The notes beneath the pieces are model-generated. The model saw only the letters and a program-made list of their open reading frames with translations. It made no database searches and was not told the origin of the DNA. From assembly GCF_026230105.1 (NCBI RefSeq), contig NC_079474.1, forward strand, positions 37,214,294-37,278,293: 64,000 nt of DNA, in the 5' to 3' direction. This document shows positions 23,606 through 36,238 of this stretch, piece after piece (the first letter of the stretch is position 1; every line of letters starts with the position of its first letter). Source of the DNA: Diorhabda sublineata (Eukaryota; Arthropoda; Insecta; Coleoptera; Chrysomelidae). A program made the translations under genes and the position numbers.

Positions 23606-25980
23606 TCGCTCATTAACTGTATTTTACCTTTGAATTTCATATATTTTCCTTGCTGCCACGATTGCCTTAAACTTTTGTTACCAGTAATGTCTCAATAATT
23701 CACAATTTCATATTTATTGCATTCTATACTATTAATTATAAATACGTACTGCGTCGATAATAAATAAAGAGAAGATGATTAAAAAGCATTGAAGCAATTG
23801 TACTGTTCATAGAAATGGAAACTAGTCCTAGCAAGTTAAGACATGTTTAAATTGAGGCGTGCGAATTGTACTCTGTGGACTCTGAAATATCGAAGTGAAC
23901 AATTTTGTAATTGGGGAAAACGGGAGCTTTAATTAGTAGATGTTAAACAAACTAATTAAACTAGGAATGAGCTCATTACAAAATTAGTAATTCCTGGAGA
24001 TGAAACCATAATACCTTTAATTCCCGATACGTCTATGAGATCATAAACGTCAGATCTCAGTTTGGAACAATGCTCGTAGTGCCCTTTTAGAAAATTAAGT
24101 CCCTGTGGGCGTAGCTAGCTACATTACAGTCACACGCGACTTTATTCCCTTGATGATTGATCACTAATATTACGAAGAAGAAAATAATAAAGATTATTGC
24201 CTCGTGTGCGTATATTTTATGCAAATCAGTTGTTATTATTATGAAAACTTGTTATTGGCTATCTGCATTTATCAGAAAACGGTTCAATTGCCTTGTTAAA
24301 GTCAATCGTAAATGTGAACTTCTAGATTGATTGATGGTTGAATTGCTTCGAAGATATTATTCGTATTAGAGCTGTATCCTGTATGTTCTTCGATTTCGGA
24401 ACAATATTTTAATTAAAAACGTTGAGAATCTTCTCATTTTTGAAAAAGTTTAATCAACAACCTTTAGAGAACTATATCAGAAGCAATAATAAAAATATGA
24501 ATAAATAGGAGACGTTTATTTTAGGAAAACAAGAGCTTCTAGCTGGGTCAGTATAAAATATAAGATTATGTTTTTGACGAAAATTGGCCTATTCGAGTTC
24601 TTCATACAATTATTCCATTTTTCTTCACACATATGCGGAATAAGAAGAATGCTGACTTGTTACAAAACGTTTGAAAATTTCCTTTACAGTAATATTTGAT
24701 TGAATTTAGCTAGATCATTGAAAATCAATGTCAAACTAATATTAATAAGAAATATTGTTATATTACAGAAATACTTATCCACAACCAGGTAGTCGTATAT
24801 TGTGAAAGGTTATTTACGTAAATTTTAGTATACTAAATGGCAGAAAATTGTTTCATAAATACCATCATGTGAAATAACTTCACTGGGCGTTGATATATGT
24901 TATAGTTCGAATAAATCATTACCAGTATCACTAGGTATCATTCCTGATAATACAGTTTAGGAGATATCATATGGACCATTGAATAAGAAACAACTCAAAT
25001 ATATAATCAATAATACAGAGAGTCATTTGAAAATTTTTACAATTTTATTGAAACAAATACATAATTTTATATTACATAATATAAAAATACAAAATAATAA
25101 TTGAATTTAATAGAAGTAATTATAATCAATATAATATCTTACCTCACTAATTGAATTGTGCCAAGTCTTTAAAGTCTATGGTAAATTGTAGAATTCAGCC
25201 ACAGAATAATAATAATGAAGATATTGCAAGCAGAAATGCCTTTGTCAAACCTCGAAACTTATCAATATATTTCGCCATTTTTTTGTCATTTCTTTGCCAT
25301 TTTTAACAAATTATATCAAATTTTCAAATAATAAGTCGATACCTGTTGACATCCTTTCGTATAACACCTCATGTCACATATATTTTCTCTTGTAGTCGTT
25401 TTATTAGGTTTGTGATTAGGTATTTTGAAAGCAATTCAAATTCATAACTGCTAAGATTCCCGATCCAGTTTATTATTTTGAAGATTTACTTCCTAAATTC
25501 TGTTCTAACAATAAACCCCTCTGAACCCATAAACTAATTTTTCCAGTTTTATTCAAATTCTTTAGTTGCTTTTCTTATTATTGGCCATGTTTGCTCAATT
25601 CTGAAGTATAATTGATAATGGTTAGTAACTGCAAAGAAATAGAAGTGATTAGTTGACCGATTTTGACGTTGCTACAAGTCCTATAACCTCTTGATATCAA
25701 CGAAAAAACGATCGGCATTGCGCTCTTCAGAGGAAGTCTAATTTAATATTTCCAGCAACATGACCAAAACTAGGTGTAAAATTAAGTAGAGAGACTTATT
25801 TTTCCAGAGTTTATAGTATTATATAGTTTATTATTATAGAATAGAATTTCTTCTGCTTAATCTAGTAACCCTGCTCTATCCATACATATTTTTTTAGCTC
25901 CATAAGATTATTAGTTCTCTCATCTATTACATGTGTTTCAGTAGTATTCGACACAAAAATGGAGAAGCGATATATCGAGC
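23606..25980. other. AT-rich region, nothing recognised
   Basis: About 2.4 kb without coding similarity, inverted termini or conserved motifs. Confidence 0.4.
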
Positions 25981-25984
25981 CATG

Positions 25985-26385
25985 AAAGCGAAGACGAAAC
26001 GCGAGGAGAAAACCCGATCGACGAAGAACTAAATATCCATAACGAAAACGTCAGGAAGTTTCCAAATCAAAATTTCGAGCCAAAAAAGTTCTTTGCACAA
26101 ACTATTACAAAAAACTTCGAGCAGCAGAATATTTGAAGCAAGCAGAAAGCGGTCCCACGCTGCTCGATTGCTTTATTGAAGAAACAAGTAGTTTAAAAAA
26201 GATACGATGCTCATCTGCTTCTTTAACAGTCGCGGGGGGTCCATAAGAAGTTCCTCGACAGACCGTATGAATCAAGTATTCTGTCGAGTAGTACTTGATA
26301 GACTTCGAAAAATGATCCGGACATCGTGAACAATTGAATATTGCAATACGACAGTTCACATTGCTACTGTAAGTTTGAGCGTGTC
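25985..26385 (+). pseudogene. decayed coding-like segment, family unknown
   Basis: A locally GC-richer stretch in which plus-strand frames give acidic text HESEDETRGENPIDEELNIH and, after frame change, NYYKKLRAAEYLKQAESGPT then LLDCFIEETSSLKK. The latter is too well composed to look like random AT-rich translation. It is preceded by TGTTTCAG, a possible 3' splice site. I do not recognise the family. A transposon ORF is most likely given the surroundings. Confidence 0.3.
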
Positions 26386-26744
26386 ACACTTTTAAGATTC
26401 CAAAAAGATTTAATCATTACCACCATGTCCACCAAATAGATCGCCATACGTCTTCTTTCCCTCTCCCAAAACCGAAAACATCGTGAAAGGAACATATTTT
26501 AAATCCAACCAACAGTGACGAGGGTTCTATCGAAAGTTTTAGTCAATGATTACAGCTTTGAGAGATCATGTTATTATAATTTTATAATAAATAGTTTTCT
26601 CTACATCAATCTCATAATTTAATCTTCAGACCGAGGATATAGTTATAGTTGAGAACCTTGTAAATACACTTACATACTAATCTCCTAAGCAATAAGAAAT
26701 AAATTATAATTATGAAAATTAAAAAATAGATGGGGATAGCAAGA
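26386..26744. other. AT-rich spacer
   Basis: Nothing recognised. Confidence 0.3.
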
Positions 26745-27365
26745 CAAGACAAGACTATATCCTCGTTCAACTATCTAGGAGTATCAATGGGACACACATC
26801 TAAAAAAAGAATTTCCAACATTTGGAAAAACTAAAAATATATAAGACCAGTGATTACATACGCCATGGAAACAAAAGTCATAAATAAAAATCCAAAGTAG
26901 ATCCAAAGATAATCAAGAAAAAACTACTGAGAACTTTACTCGGACCAAATATTACAGGATATGGAGAGAGAAGATTAAAGAAAAATTAAGAAATAGAAGA
27001 GCTGGGATGAGAAAATATGATAAGGTATATTAAAACTCGAATACTAAATTAGGCAGAACATATCATAAGTAGGAATCCTACAGAAATGGTGGAGTATAAC
27101 ACAATGGAAACCTATATGGCCAAGAAACAGAGGCAGACCAAGAAATACCTGGAGATACCAGATGGAAGAAGATACCAGAATCCTAGAAATATTAGACTGG
27201 AAAGCAAAATATAGAAGCAAAAGAATTGGAAAAGCTGACAAACGAATCCAAGGCCAACAAAAAGCTGTAGCAAAAAGAACAAGGAGAATAATCCACACCG
27301 ATATTTGTAGGCTCTAGCCATAATACAAGAGATTGAACGGCATAATGAACGAATGAATGATTCTT
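26745..27365 (+). pseudogene. RTE-like LINE, reverse transcriptase C-terminal tail
   Basis: Plus-strand frames read SFNYLGVSMG (the post-RT YLG motif), RPVITYAMET, LLRTLLGPNITGYGERRLK, ENMIRYIKTRIL and SRNPTEMVEY. These are followed by GRPRNTWRYQMEED, LEILDWKAKYRSKRIGKADK and a stop at about 27315. This follows the order of RTE-type elements after the polymerase domain (KYLG...PVLTYG.E...ML...G....GE..L..N.EI.EL....I...IK..RL.W.GHI.R..P..M......GRP..RW). The 3' end carries a short AATG-type simple repeat (GAACGAATGAATGA), typical of RTE tails. It is a different family from 30736-32381. Confidence 0.75.
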
Positions 27366-27848
27366 TTAAGCAATTATATTTCTGGAGAAATTGTTGGACA
27401 TGAATAATATGAAAGAAGTCGAAAAATATATGAAAAAATTTGACAATACAATTCACCTGACGCAGAAAAAATATTTTTTTCATTATATATTCGTTGTAAT
27501 TAATTGTTTTGGTAAATATTTAAAACTGGGGCTCCACCCCAAACTTACTCCAAAAATTTTTTGCTGCACTTCAGATCCTTTAGGGGATAAAATAAGTTAT
27601 GTTAAGGTGGGTGTAATATTTTCTTAACATTTTCAACATAATTTCAGTTTACTGTTTCATGATTTGTTTATACATCAATAAAAAGTTATTTAATTTATTA
27701 TATGAATTATCAATAATTACAAAATACTTAACAATTACATTTAATATGGTCCACGAAACTATAAGTATGATTAACTGTCACGTCATTGATACCTATAATA
27801 TTAAATGGAAGAAATACATAAATATTTGACGATGAGCTTCCAACGAAT
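27366..27848. other. AT-rich spacer
   Basis: Nothing recognised. Confidence 0.3.
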
Positions 27849-27930
27849 GACCTAACCTAATTTAACCTAAGCTTATCTAGCCTAGTCTAACCTATCCTAA
27901 CTTAACCTAACGTAATCTAACCTAACCTCA
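27849..27930. repeat. degenerate CCTAA/ACCTAA array
   Basis: About 80 bp of imperfect CCTAA, CCTAAC and CTTAAC units, resembling the reverse complement of the insect telomeric TTAGG repeat but with irregular 5/6/10-base spacing. Shorter tracts lie at 29451-29471 and 51069-51088. It may be an interstitial telomere-like tract or simply low-complexity expansion. Confidence 0.6.
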
Positions 27931-29146
27931 AGTTAAATTACTTTCGGAGCACTAAAAAACAACTATATGTGCGACAAAATTTTTGGAGTGTCTTTGGGTG
28001 GAACCCCAATTCTAAATAATTACCATTGTTTTACATTGTTTCAAATATGTTACCAAAGAACTTACGAATCGTAAATTTTTCTTTTGGTATGAATATTCAT
28101 TTTTTAACAATATACTAAATTCATCTATGAAGCTTGGAATAAAAGCTGTCTTCATATACGTAAAAATAATACATGCAATTGCACAATATAGGGAATATTA
28201 AAAGTAATAAAATCAACATAGACCCACATAGACCCACCATGCGTTCAATATTAACTATCACCGACGGCTTCTACAGATTAGCTCTGTTAATGGTAATGAA
28301 AAGAAAGAAAAAAATAACCATTAATAAAGAAGTATACGACCGATTACACTCCTCATCGCTGTGTGAAAGTTAAACAGCATGATTCCTTCACAAACATTTT
28401 AATAGTGGGCACGCGTTTCTATAAATCAAATCGGTTTAATAGGATCATTGGCGGCGAATGGGGTATATTAGACCCTTTTGTATATAGGGACCACTCAGTG
28501 AGAGGAAACAATCAATAATGATAAAATTATGTTATTATATAGTATAGCATTTTTTTACTTTACTACGAGGCTGGTGAAATAAACTCTAGATTAAACGAAA
28601 TGTGATAGAAATACGATGAATTCATCTTTATGGTAGTAACAGGGCTTAACGTGAGAGCGTCTTCATTGTGTCTTACTTTTCCGACAAGCGACGTTTTCGA
28701 AAATATTATAGGTGATACCGAGACCCCGACAGTCTCGTTTTTGGTTTCGTTTTATTTTTTTTAAGAAGTTTTTATTCGAAAAATTAGATAAAGGTCTACA
28801 TAGAAAATAATATATTTTACAAAATATAAAATCTAGTTATTATATTTGAAATATTTTTGTTAAATTTTAAAAAACTCAATAACCAAGAATGAATTTTTGC
28901 TTTAACTTGTTAATTCCTCGCAAGGTATCTAGTATCAAAAATATTTATCCTCCAATTTTGAGTGATTTTTTACAAGAATGCAAGGTTACTTTATTATCGG
29001 TTGAGTATGTGTATACTAAAGTAGTGAGTAATAAATGTAAAAACTATCAAAGTGGTTTCTTTGGCTACTTCTTACAAACATTCAGTAAACTTTTCTTTTA
29101 AACTATAACATTATAACTTATGTATGTATGAATATGGGGTTTTGTA
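27931..29146. other. AT-rich spacer
   Basis: No recognised coding sequence. CGAGACCCCGACAGTCTCG near 28716 is a short imperfect palindrome whose GAGAC/CGAGAC style recurs near 29490-29560. Confidence 0.35.
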
Positions 29147-29435
29147 TTCACTCCTTTTAAAAAGTCTAGAATGTGCGATGGCTTCAATTGCCAGAGACCT
29201 TCGTTTTCTTTCATACGCACCCAGGTGTAGCACTCTGGAGTTCCTTATTGTTTCACACTTTTAGAGAATGGGGATAGAGGTTTGATCCTCTGTGCAACAA
29301 AATCTACACGCCGCATTTTCTGCTAGGCCTAGTCCCTTCAGGTGTTTGTTAAGGCGTAGATTGATCTTACTTGGGTTAATAAATTCGGCAGATCTACTCT
29401 GATTATAGTTTTCCAGAAGAATATTCACCTATCTC
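29147..29435 (-). pseudogene. RNase H-type LINE 3' end, copy 2
   Basis: Aligns along its length with 41545-41875: GTCTAGAATGTG.GATGGC, AATTGCCAGAGA, CTCTGGAGTTC and TTATAGTTTTCCAGAAGA are shared in order. The minus strand encodes the post-RNase H tail (LRLNKHL, AACRFC-like motif). It lacks the 3' UTR found in the other two copies and carries small deletions. Confidence 0.75.
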
Positions 29436-29924
29436 AGAACCTTAACTTTATAACCTAACTTAACCTAACCCAAAACAAATATGATAGAGACAACTGATAA
29501 TGAGACGAGACCGAGACTTGAACGAAGCTTAGAATTTGACGAAACCGAGACGACTTTTTTGCTACTTTTGCTTACTCTCGTTTCATGTGAAGTCCTAGCG
29601 CTATATCACGTCGCTTTTGATTGGTAAGCTTTAAGGTCTTGAATATCTTCCTGTACCACTTCACGGTCTAAGGAAAGTATCAATCTTTTGTAATCTCTTA
29701 TGTTACCCATTTATTGACTAATGTACTCCTTCAATGAAAGTAATGTTCTTAGTTTACTCACTTAGACTCGAGTGAGCAGCCTACCTACATCATTTCATTA
29801 ACCACAGGTAAACTCTCGTTGGACGTATGACAGTTTACAGCTATACTATTGTTGTAATCCTCAAAATGATGTAACTGTGGTTGGAAGAAAGCTGTTTCCC
29901 GACACACCCAATACGTACAAACGC
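29436..29924. other. spacer
   Basis: Nothing recognised beyond a short CCTAA tract. Confidence 0.3.
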
Positions 29925-30735
29925 GGTTAGGTAGACTGAAGCTACAACTCCCCCCACCTTCATTCTGGAGGAACTCATGAGGGCATCAAATGAGACGAAG
30001 ACTGGTAAGGCACTGGGTCCAGAAGAGATACTGGTCGAAACTCTTCGACTAATGGTCAAACCGTGGCCGGATATGGCGCTGATCTTACTAAATAATACCG
30101 GTAAATTATTCGAACATCTACTGAGACCGAGACTAACAGACGGGAAATAAACAGGAAGTGGCCTCTCAGATCTGCAATTCGGCTTGCCTTTCTGGAAATG
30201 GACAGACACTGCACAATAGAGTCTAGATGCGAAATAAACTACTTAGATACGAAGATGTCTTTTTGACATCACAGCAATTTTGAGCCGCTTAATGGCAAAT
30301 ATTGACAACGGAACACCGCCGTAGAAACGAAGGATGCAAATGGCGGCACCTAAATTGTTCTGTTTGGGGCGGAAATCTGATCAGACGCCCTGAAAGTGAA
30401 GAAATACTGCAAAGCAATGACGATAGTACAGAGACAAGGTGCACTGAGAATCGCCAGCTCCTAGCGGACTGTCTATGCACAAGCTGTTCTAGTAGTGGAG
30501 GGTATAATTCCCGTGGACCTCCTGGCTTTCGAGCGAAATAGGATATACAGATGAATGGATGTGACTAAAAAAACTTTAGACTGTGGACCGAAAGGAAGTT
30601 TGGAGATGTGAACTTCTACATTACTCAGCTATCGACGAGACACGGCTACGTCTTTCATAAAATGAAGAAAGTAAAAATACTTGAGTTTACGTATTATGGA
30701 AATGACCCAGATCATGCCAACACACATTCATCTTA
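29925..30735 (+). pseudogene. R1-clade non-LTR retrotransposon, RT to C-terminus fragment
   Basis: Plus-strand blocks in order. First come ELMRASNETKTGKALGPEEI, LRLMVKPWPDMALILLNN and GKLFEHLLRPRL, then LSDLQFGLPF where functional copies have LSDRQFGFR. Next are LSRLMANIDNG, SDALKVKKYCKAMTIVQRQG, ALRIASS, AVLVVEGIIPVDLLAFERN and RKFGDVNFYITQLSTRHGYV, and finally YYGNDPDHA, the start of the C-terminal Cys/His tail (usually C..C......AEHTFF.C). The middle of the RT domain, including the YADD box, is deleted, and stops are present. The element appears to be cut at about 30735 by the RTE-like element that follows. Confidence 0.82.
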
Positions 30736-32381
30736 AGTAACCACTGGAGGTGTTTAAGAGAGGAAATAGAGAAGACCGCTCATTACTCAGAGAACAGAGA
30801 TCTGAATATAGTAACATGCCGGCTGAAGACATACGGATTACAGGTGAACCAATAAAAATCAACGTAGAAAAAACAAAGAAAGCTATAACACTACTTAAAA
30901 ATGGGCGCGCTCCTGGTCCAGAGGGAATACCTGCAGAATTAATAAAAGCAGGAACAAATAGGCTGTTTAATATCCTAACAGAAATTATCAATAGACATCT
31001 AAATGGAGAACCAATACCGCAAACGTGGAAAGAAGGATGGATCACGTCCATATACAAGAAAGGAAATAAGGAAGACTGCAATAATTATAGGGGCATTACA
31101 GTGACTAGTACGCTCAGTAGGTTATACGGAAAAATAATAAAGGAGATCATTTGTGAAGAATATCACCCATACGAATCCGAGGAACAAAACGGCTTCAGAG
31201 CAGGTCGATCGACGATAGATAGTATTTTCTGTCTATCACAAATAATCGAAAAGAGAACCGTAAGATCACAAGAAGTACACCTACTATTGGTAGACTTGAA
31301 GAAAGCGTATGACACAGTACCTGTCTCAAAATTATGGGAGGTTCTGGAAAGAACGAGCATAAATACCACTCTAATAAAGGCTATAAAAGAACTATACAGA
31401 GACACAACAGCAAAAATAAAAATAGGTAACAAGGTGACAGACGGCTTCAAAACAACCAAAGGCTTGCGACAAGGGTGTTGTTTATCCCCAACTCTGTTCA
31501 ACATATACATAGATGAAGCCCTAAGAGTTTGGAAAAAAAAAATGTAAAGGAATGGGACTAACTATTGGGGAGAGCACCTTGTATACACTGCACTATGCCG
31601 ATGACCAGGTAGTGGTAGCACAGGAAAAAGAAGATCTGGAGTACATGTCTAGAAAACTTATAGAAGAATACCAAAAGTGGGGTCTACAGGTTAGCACGGA
31701 GAAGACACAATACATATGTATAGGATCAGAAGATTCACCTGGGAATTTAGATCTAGAGGGAAAAATAATTAAAAACTGTAAGGAATGCATATACCTAGGT
31801 GTAAAACTAACAACAACAGGACGAAACGAGGAAACAATTAGGGACAGAATAACCAAAGGAAGAAAAGTAATAAGAGCCCTGAACTCAGTGCTGTGGCAAA
31901 AGAATATTAGACCAGAAACAAAAAAGAGAATATACAACGCCATTTTACAACCAATAATTACATATAGCTCCGAGGTTTGGCAACTTACAGAAAAGCAAAA
32001 AAATAACTTAAATGCAGTGGAAATGGATTTCTGAAGGAGAGCGGCAAGAATATCTAGAACGGAACATATAAGAAACGAGGAAATAAGAAGACAATTGAAA
32101 GAAGAAAGAACTTTAGTAGAAGATATAGAAAAGAAACAGTTGATTTGGTACGGACACGTTAAGAGAATGGGAAGAGAACGACTACCAAGAATAATATTAG
32201 AATGGACCCCCAAAGAAAAAAGAAAGAGGGGAAGACCACCTAGAACATGGCTACAAGGAATCACTAGAGCAATGTCCGAAAGGAACCTAGCAGTCGACGA
32301 CTGGCAAGATAGACAGGCCTGGAGATTAGGAACCCAAAGGCATATAACGCTATAAAAGGGGATATATATATATATATAATA
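30736..32381 (+). mobile_element. 5'-truncated RTE-like LINE, youngest element in the window
   Basis: Contains the reverse transcriptase and C-terminal domain but no endonuclease, as expected for a 5'-truncated target-primed insertion. The 3' end is a simple TA repeat (about 32362-32379) right after the stop codon, as in RTE-type elements. The left boundary falls inside the C-terminal tail of an R1-clade element. The sequence beyond 32381 could continue that R1 element (see separate entry). No convincing target-site duplication was identified by eye. Confidence 0.78.
30750..32355 (+). pseudogene. RTE-like reverse transcriptase, one frameshift and one stop
   Basis: Reverse transcriptase with a long C-terminal domain; copies element RNA into DNA at a nicked target. 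The first open part (30750-31547, 265 residues) has NGRAPGPEGIPAELIKAG at 51-68, NGFRAGRST at 147-155, VDLKKAYDTV with the catalytic Asp at 182, and GLRQGCCLSPTLFNIYID at 238-255. A run of ten A at 31533-31542 shifts the frame; nine would be in phase with the next part (31552-32034), which begins close to the YADD box (Asp 17 and 18). A TGA at 32032 stands where Trp is expected. The last part (to 32355) holds WYGHVKRMGRERLP, KRGRPPRTWLQGI and a stop. The low damage suggests a recent insertion. The call as RTE-like rather than another LINE clade is from motif style. Confidence 0.9.
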
Positions 32382-32560
32382 TCGTTCAGGTAATGCTGCA
32401 CAAGGTAGAATGTTACCTATGTAGGGAGAAGTATCAGAAAAAAAGGGGAGACAACTGCCTGGTATGACGATGTCATAATAGAAATGTAGCGAATGGAACA
32501 TCATACACAGGCAGACCCACCAATCAGAAGTAATATCACAATAATCCCTGGTTGGACGGA
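32382..32560 (+). pseudogene. possible continuation of the interrupted R1 element
   Basis: Directly after the TA tail, one frame reads IVQVMLHKVECYLCREKYQK, KRGDNCLV, which resembles the end of R1-clade ORF2 (a 'NIV..ML...E.W..V..F...V...KE' helix). If right, the RTE-like element sits inside the R1 element. The match is short and could be coincidental. Confidence 0.35.
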
Positions 32561-32881
32561 GATGGATGGCTGTTACTTGGATTCCGCATCATCTCAAAAA
32601 AACAAGAGGTTGCGGATAAGCAAGATTTTTATTTTTAGGGTTCCATATAAAGAACTATATTTTTAAAAAAAGAATCCATTAAAATGCAATGTACGGTTTT
32701 AAATTGCCCGTCTGTCCACGTCCCTCTTACTCTTAAGATTTAGTACCATTCGACTTCTGGTCTTTCCGAAAAAGAAAAAACTGTTTTAATACCATTCAAT
32801 ACATGGATTCAAAATCGCCATAAGTATATTGCTAACAAAAGGCAGAACTTTCAAGAAAATCAAATTAGATATTTGTTTATA

Positions 32882-32882
<1 letters not shown>
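32561..32882. other. AT-rich spacer
   Basis: Nothing recognised. Confidence 0.3.

Positions 32883-32926
<44 letters not shown>
32883..32926. repeat. (AAT)n microsatellite
   Basis: About 14-15 perfect AAT units. Confidence 0.97.
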
Positions 32927-32927
<1 letters not shown>

Positions 32928-35900
32928 GTGATAATATGAATTTACCGTGTTTGAGTTTAACGTTCCTTCATGGAAAACGTTTTCAGAAACATACAATACA
33001 AACAAAATTCATACGACTAGCTGTAAGAGCCACCAGTGGTTATCCATGGACAAAGTACTTAACGCTAGCAAAGTTCAAAGGTCTTCTTCATTAAAAGATA
33101 TTATGACAACATACCAATTTTTATAACTAAATATTTTTAGTTAAAATCACAATTCCGATCGGATTTGATTTGATAAATTTCAAATCCATAATAATTTTAT
33201 TGGAAATATACCATTTAGAATATAAGTCAAAATTCTAATGAAGATAGAAAATTTATCATAATCATCAATTATTGTATTAAATTCTTAATGTGCCGTTCCA
33301 TTTTTCTTGTTGACATAAAATCTCTCCATATCGCACCCCGTTCAAAAAATAAAACTTTTTTACCACCGTCACTGATAAATAAATCAAAATCGTTTAATAT
33401 CTTTTACACATTCAATATGCCGTAGTTAAAAAGGCAGGGTTAATCCATGTAAACCACATAATCCAATGGACGTACCCCTACTGAGTGAGTTTTCCCAAGC
33501 CGTCAACGTCGCTCCAGCTACAGGGGGTGCATATTATATTACAGATTTATTTATTAGATTGTTGGGAGGGTGTAACTCAATATCTGAGGAAAATATGCTA
33601 CATGAATATGATTTTATTACTTTCGCTTTTTAGCGTTGTTTGTTTACGGATATTGCAGGGAGAATGTCGATGTGAAACACAAATAATATATTTGGGTTGA
33701 ATTCTTAGCAAATTTCATAGATGCAATTTGACAGTAAGAAGTTGAAGGTAATCAGAATTATCAGATAGAGCTATTGAATTGATTGAGTAATGATTTAATA
33801 GTATATGGCTTCTTCTGGTTTACCACAGGAAATTAATCTTTGACATACATTTTTATGCCATCATTTCACAACTATATTCAAATAATAGATAGAAAAGAGG
33901 TATTCCTACGAAAAACTACTTGTCACACACATTTCCCGTTTAGAAACCGACATTTGATGGAACACGGTGACGAAACATTTCTAATCGTTGCAATGAAAAC
34001 CTTAGACCAAATTTTCTGGATTAAAGTGTGCTGTATCTATAACTTGGGGGGGAGAAAATATTTGAATTTTCAGAGACAGAGGTTTGAGCAATGAGAAGTA
34101 ACTTCGTTAAAAAGGCTTATGATTATTATTTATCTCTTAAAAGTTTGGTAACGTTAAGTACTTTTAATTTTTTGCAATTCAAATAATTCTTCAAAAGTCA
34201 TTTTTTCGATATCTATCAAGAATTCGGGAGATTTTGTGTGGTTTGTAACTATGTGGATATTTCTGTGAAATTCTGTGAAATTCGAGAGATTTCTTACGGC
34301 CAGTATGTTCCAGAAATTTGGAGAATCTCATGCCAATTTGATATGCATTGAATCTTCTTCCACAATTTATTGAAAATAACAGATGTTTCGGAAAAATCAA
34401 ACAATCTAGCAAAATTTCGATCATTCTTTGAACCCTTCAATTCAAACAATTTTCTAATGATTTGTTAACTACTAGGGAGTGTAGATATATGTTGTTTTCC
34501 TCTCTGTATTGTGAATAACGCATTTTTAAATTGTTTTGGAGGACGTAAATGTTAACAATTACCAAAAATGTATCGATTGCTCATGACGACGTAAGTTAAT
34601 TCATGCCAAACAGAACATGTATCTTATTTATTTATCAAACCCCCTTTATTCGATCTCAAAGATGAAAAATACCTGACACTACAGTCTTTGTTTGACACCA
34701 ATTCCTGAAGTAGTCATATGTACCCTCATACCTCTTCACCGAGAGATAAGAAATATTTGCTGATTCTTTTATATCCATTTAGCTGTAATACAAATCAATA
34801 ATCTTCATAGCTCTAAATTTTTCATTATAAACTGTGAGCTAAACGTTGTTGATGAAATAATAATGCTGATGATGTTATGGAAACCATTAAAATCTATCCA
34901 TAATCTTATTTATTAAAAAAATTGATGATATCCATTCCGAGTCCGTTCAGGCGTTCTACCCAAACGATTTGCTTAATCAACCATCGGATTTCATCTAATT
35001 TTCACCATTCTCAAGTTATACTCAAATGCGATTTCCCCTTGTACATTACTTATGGGAGTTTTTCACATGCAAACGTTCTATCCTCAATATCTCAGGTTCT
35101 ATTCAAGACAGAGACTTCGTTTTGGTTTAAAAACACTCACTGAAACACCTTCTTTCTTTTGAGTTTTTGAGCACTTAAATCGGTTGAGTTGGAGAGGAGC
35201 TAGGCGCGGACATTCAATGTGGAGTTATGGATTTTTGTAGGTTTTTGGCAATTTTTCTACATTCAAAGATCTATATCTCAGGTTCTAATATAGCTACAGA
35301 GTTGTATGTAGCCCTATCACGTGGGAAATCGTTCAAAAATGTCAAGGTAGAGATTAAACCAAAGGGTCGACGCACAGCCAATGTTGTTTGGAAGGAAGTA
35401 TTGTGAAATTACTTAGTCTATTGTATTATGAATAATGTAGAAATGATGGTTGATTTTTTGACCGTGTCCCGATCCTTTTTGTATAACTTTGACAACATAA
35501 GTATTGATTGATTTTATGACGAAGCTATAATTATCCACATAGTCACTGCTGCGGAGCAGCACGGTTCCGGACTAATTTCATGTGAAAAGTATCGAATTCC
35601 ATGAATGAAAATTGAGGAATAAATTCTGCTAGAAGGAGAATAAATCTTACATACGTATCAGTCTCAAACTTTATTGCCGGTCCTCGTTTGTACCATAAAT
35701 AACTATTATTCTGTTTACTGTTAGAATGCGCACCAAGTTTTTCATGAATTGGAATGCGTCTTAAAATTTTAAAACCATAAAATCATCATTTTGCAGATTA
35801 TTGATTATCATTACATATGATGCGACAATATCAGAATAGTGTTGTATCATATTATATATCCTGTGATTTTGATATCATACTTTCTGAAAAATTTCAAGAC

Positions 35901-36238
35901 TTAAGTTCCAGAAAATTATTAGAGTGAAAATTTTTCCATCTCTCTTTCCAATTTCTGAAAAATTAAAGTAAATTCCTTTTTTATTCATACAATGCACTTT
36001 TACAATCTATTTTATAAGGAGATAAGTCAATGGTCTAGAGTCAGGAATGGTTCTCTGAGAGTACTTAATGTGGAAGAACTTCTGGGCACCAGCTCTTCAT
36101 TCTCTTTTCTTTTAGTGGCTGGCTAGATAGATGATTTATTAATTCGTTGTTGTGTGGATAGATTTTTGTAACTAATGTAACGACTATTTATTCTTCTTAG
36201 TGGAAAGTTCAGATCGTCATGAATTGTTTTGTTAGAAA
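32927..36238. other. AT-rich region, nothing recognised
   Basis: About 3.3 kb. Open frames at 33485-33700, 33840-34094, 34191-34424 and 34922-35143 have no recognisable motif. A weak internal similarity (TATCTCAGGTTCTA.T at 35087 and 35275) is the only structure seen. Confidence 0.4.

Noticed and set aside
25990..26030. GACGAAACGCGAGG as a second hammerhead core
   Set aside because: No CTGANGA box upstream and no GTC after the GAAAC segment.
27112..27483. 123-codon hydrophobic minus-strand frame that looks like a membrane protein
   Set aside because: Antisense of the Lys/Arg/Glu-rich RTE tail; Phe/Leu/Cys richness is a base-composition effect.
27849..27930. A real chromosome end
   Set aside because: Units are irregular, the tract is short, and transposon-rich DNA continues on both sides.
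28400..28430. ACGCGTTTC as a minus-strand hammerhead half
   Set aside because: The matching CTGANGA and stem II are absent.
30728..31081. minus-strand frame over the RT start
   Set aside because: Shadow of the plus-strand RTE-like frame.
31163..31510. 115-codon minus-strand frame
   Set aside because: Antisense shadow of the same reverse transcriptase.
31593..32504. 303-codon minus-strand open frame, the longest in the window
   Set aside because: It lies antisense to the RTE-like reverse transcriptase. Its Ser/Phe/Leu-rich translation is the complement of real coding text, with no family motif.
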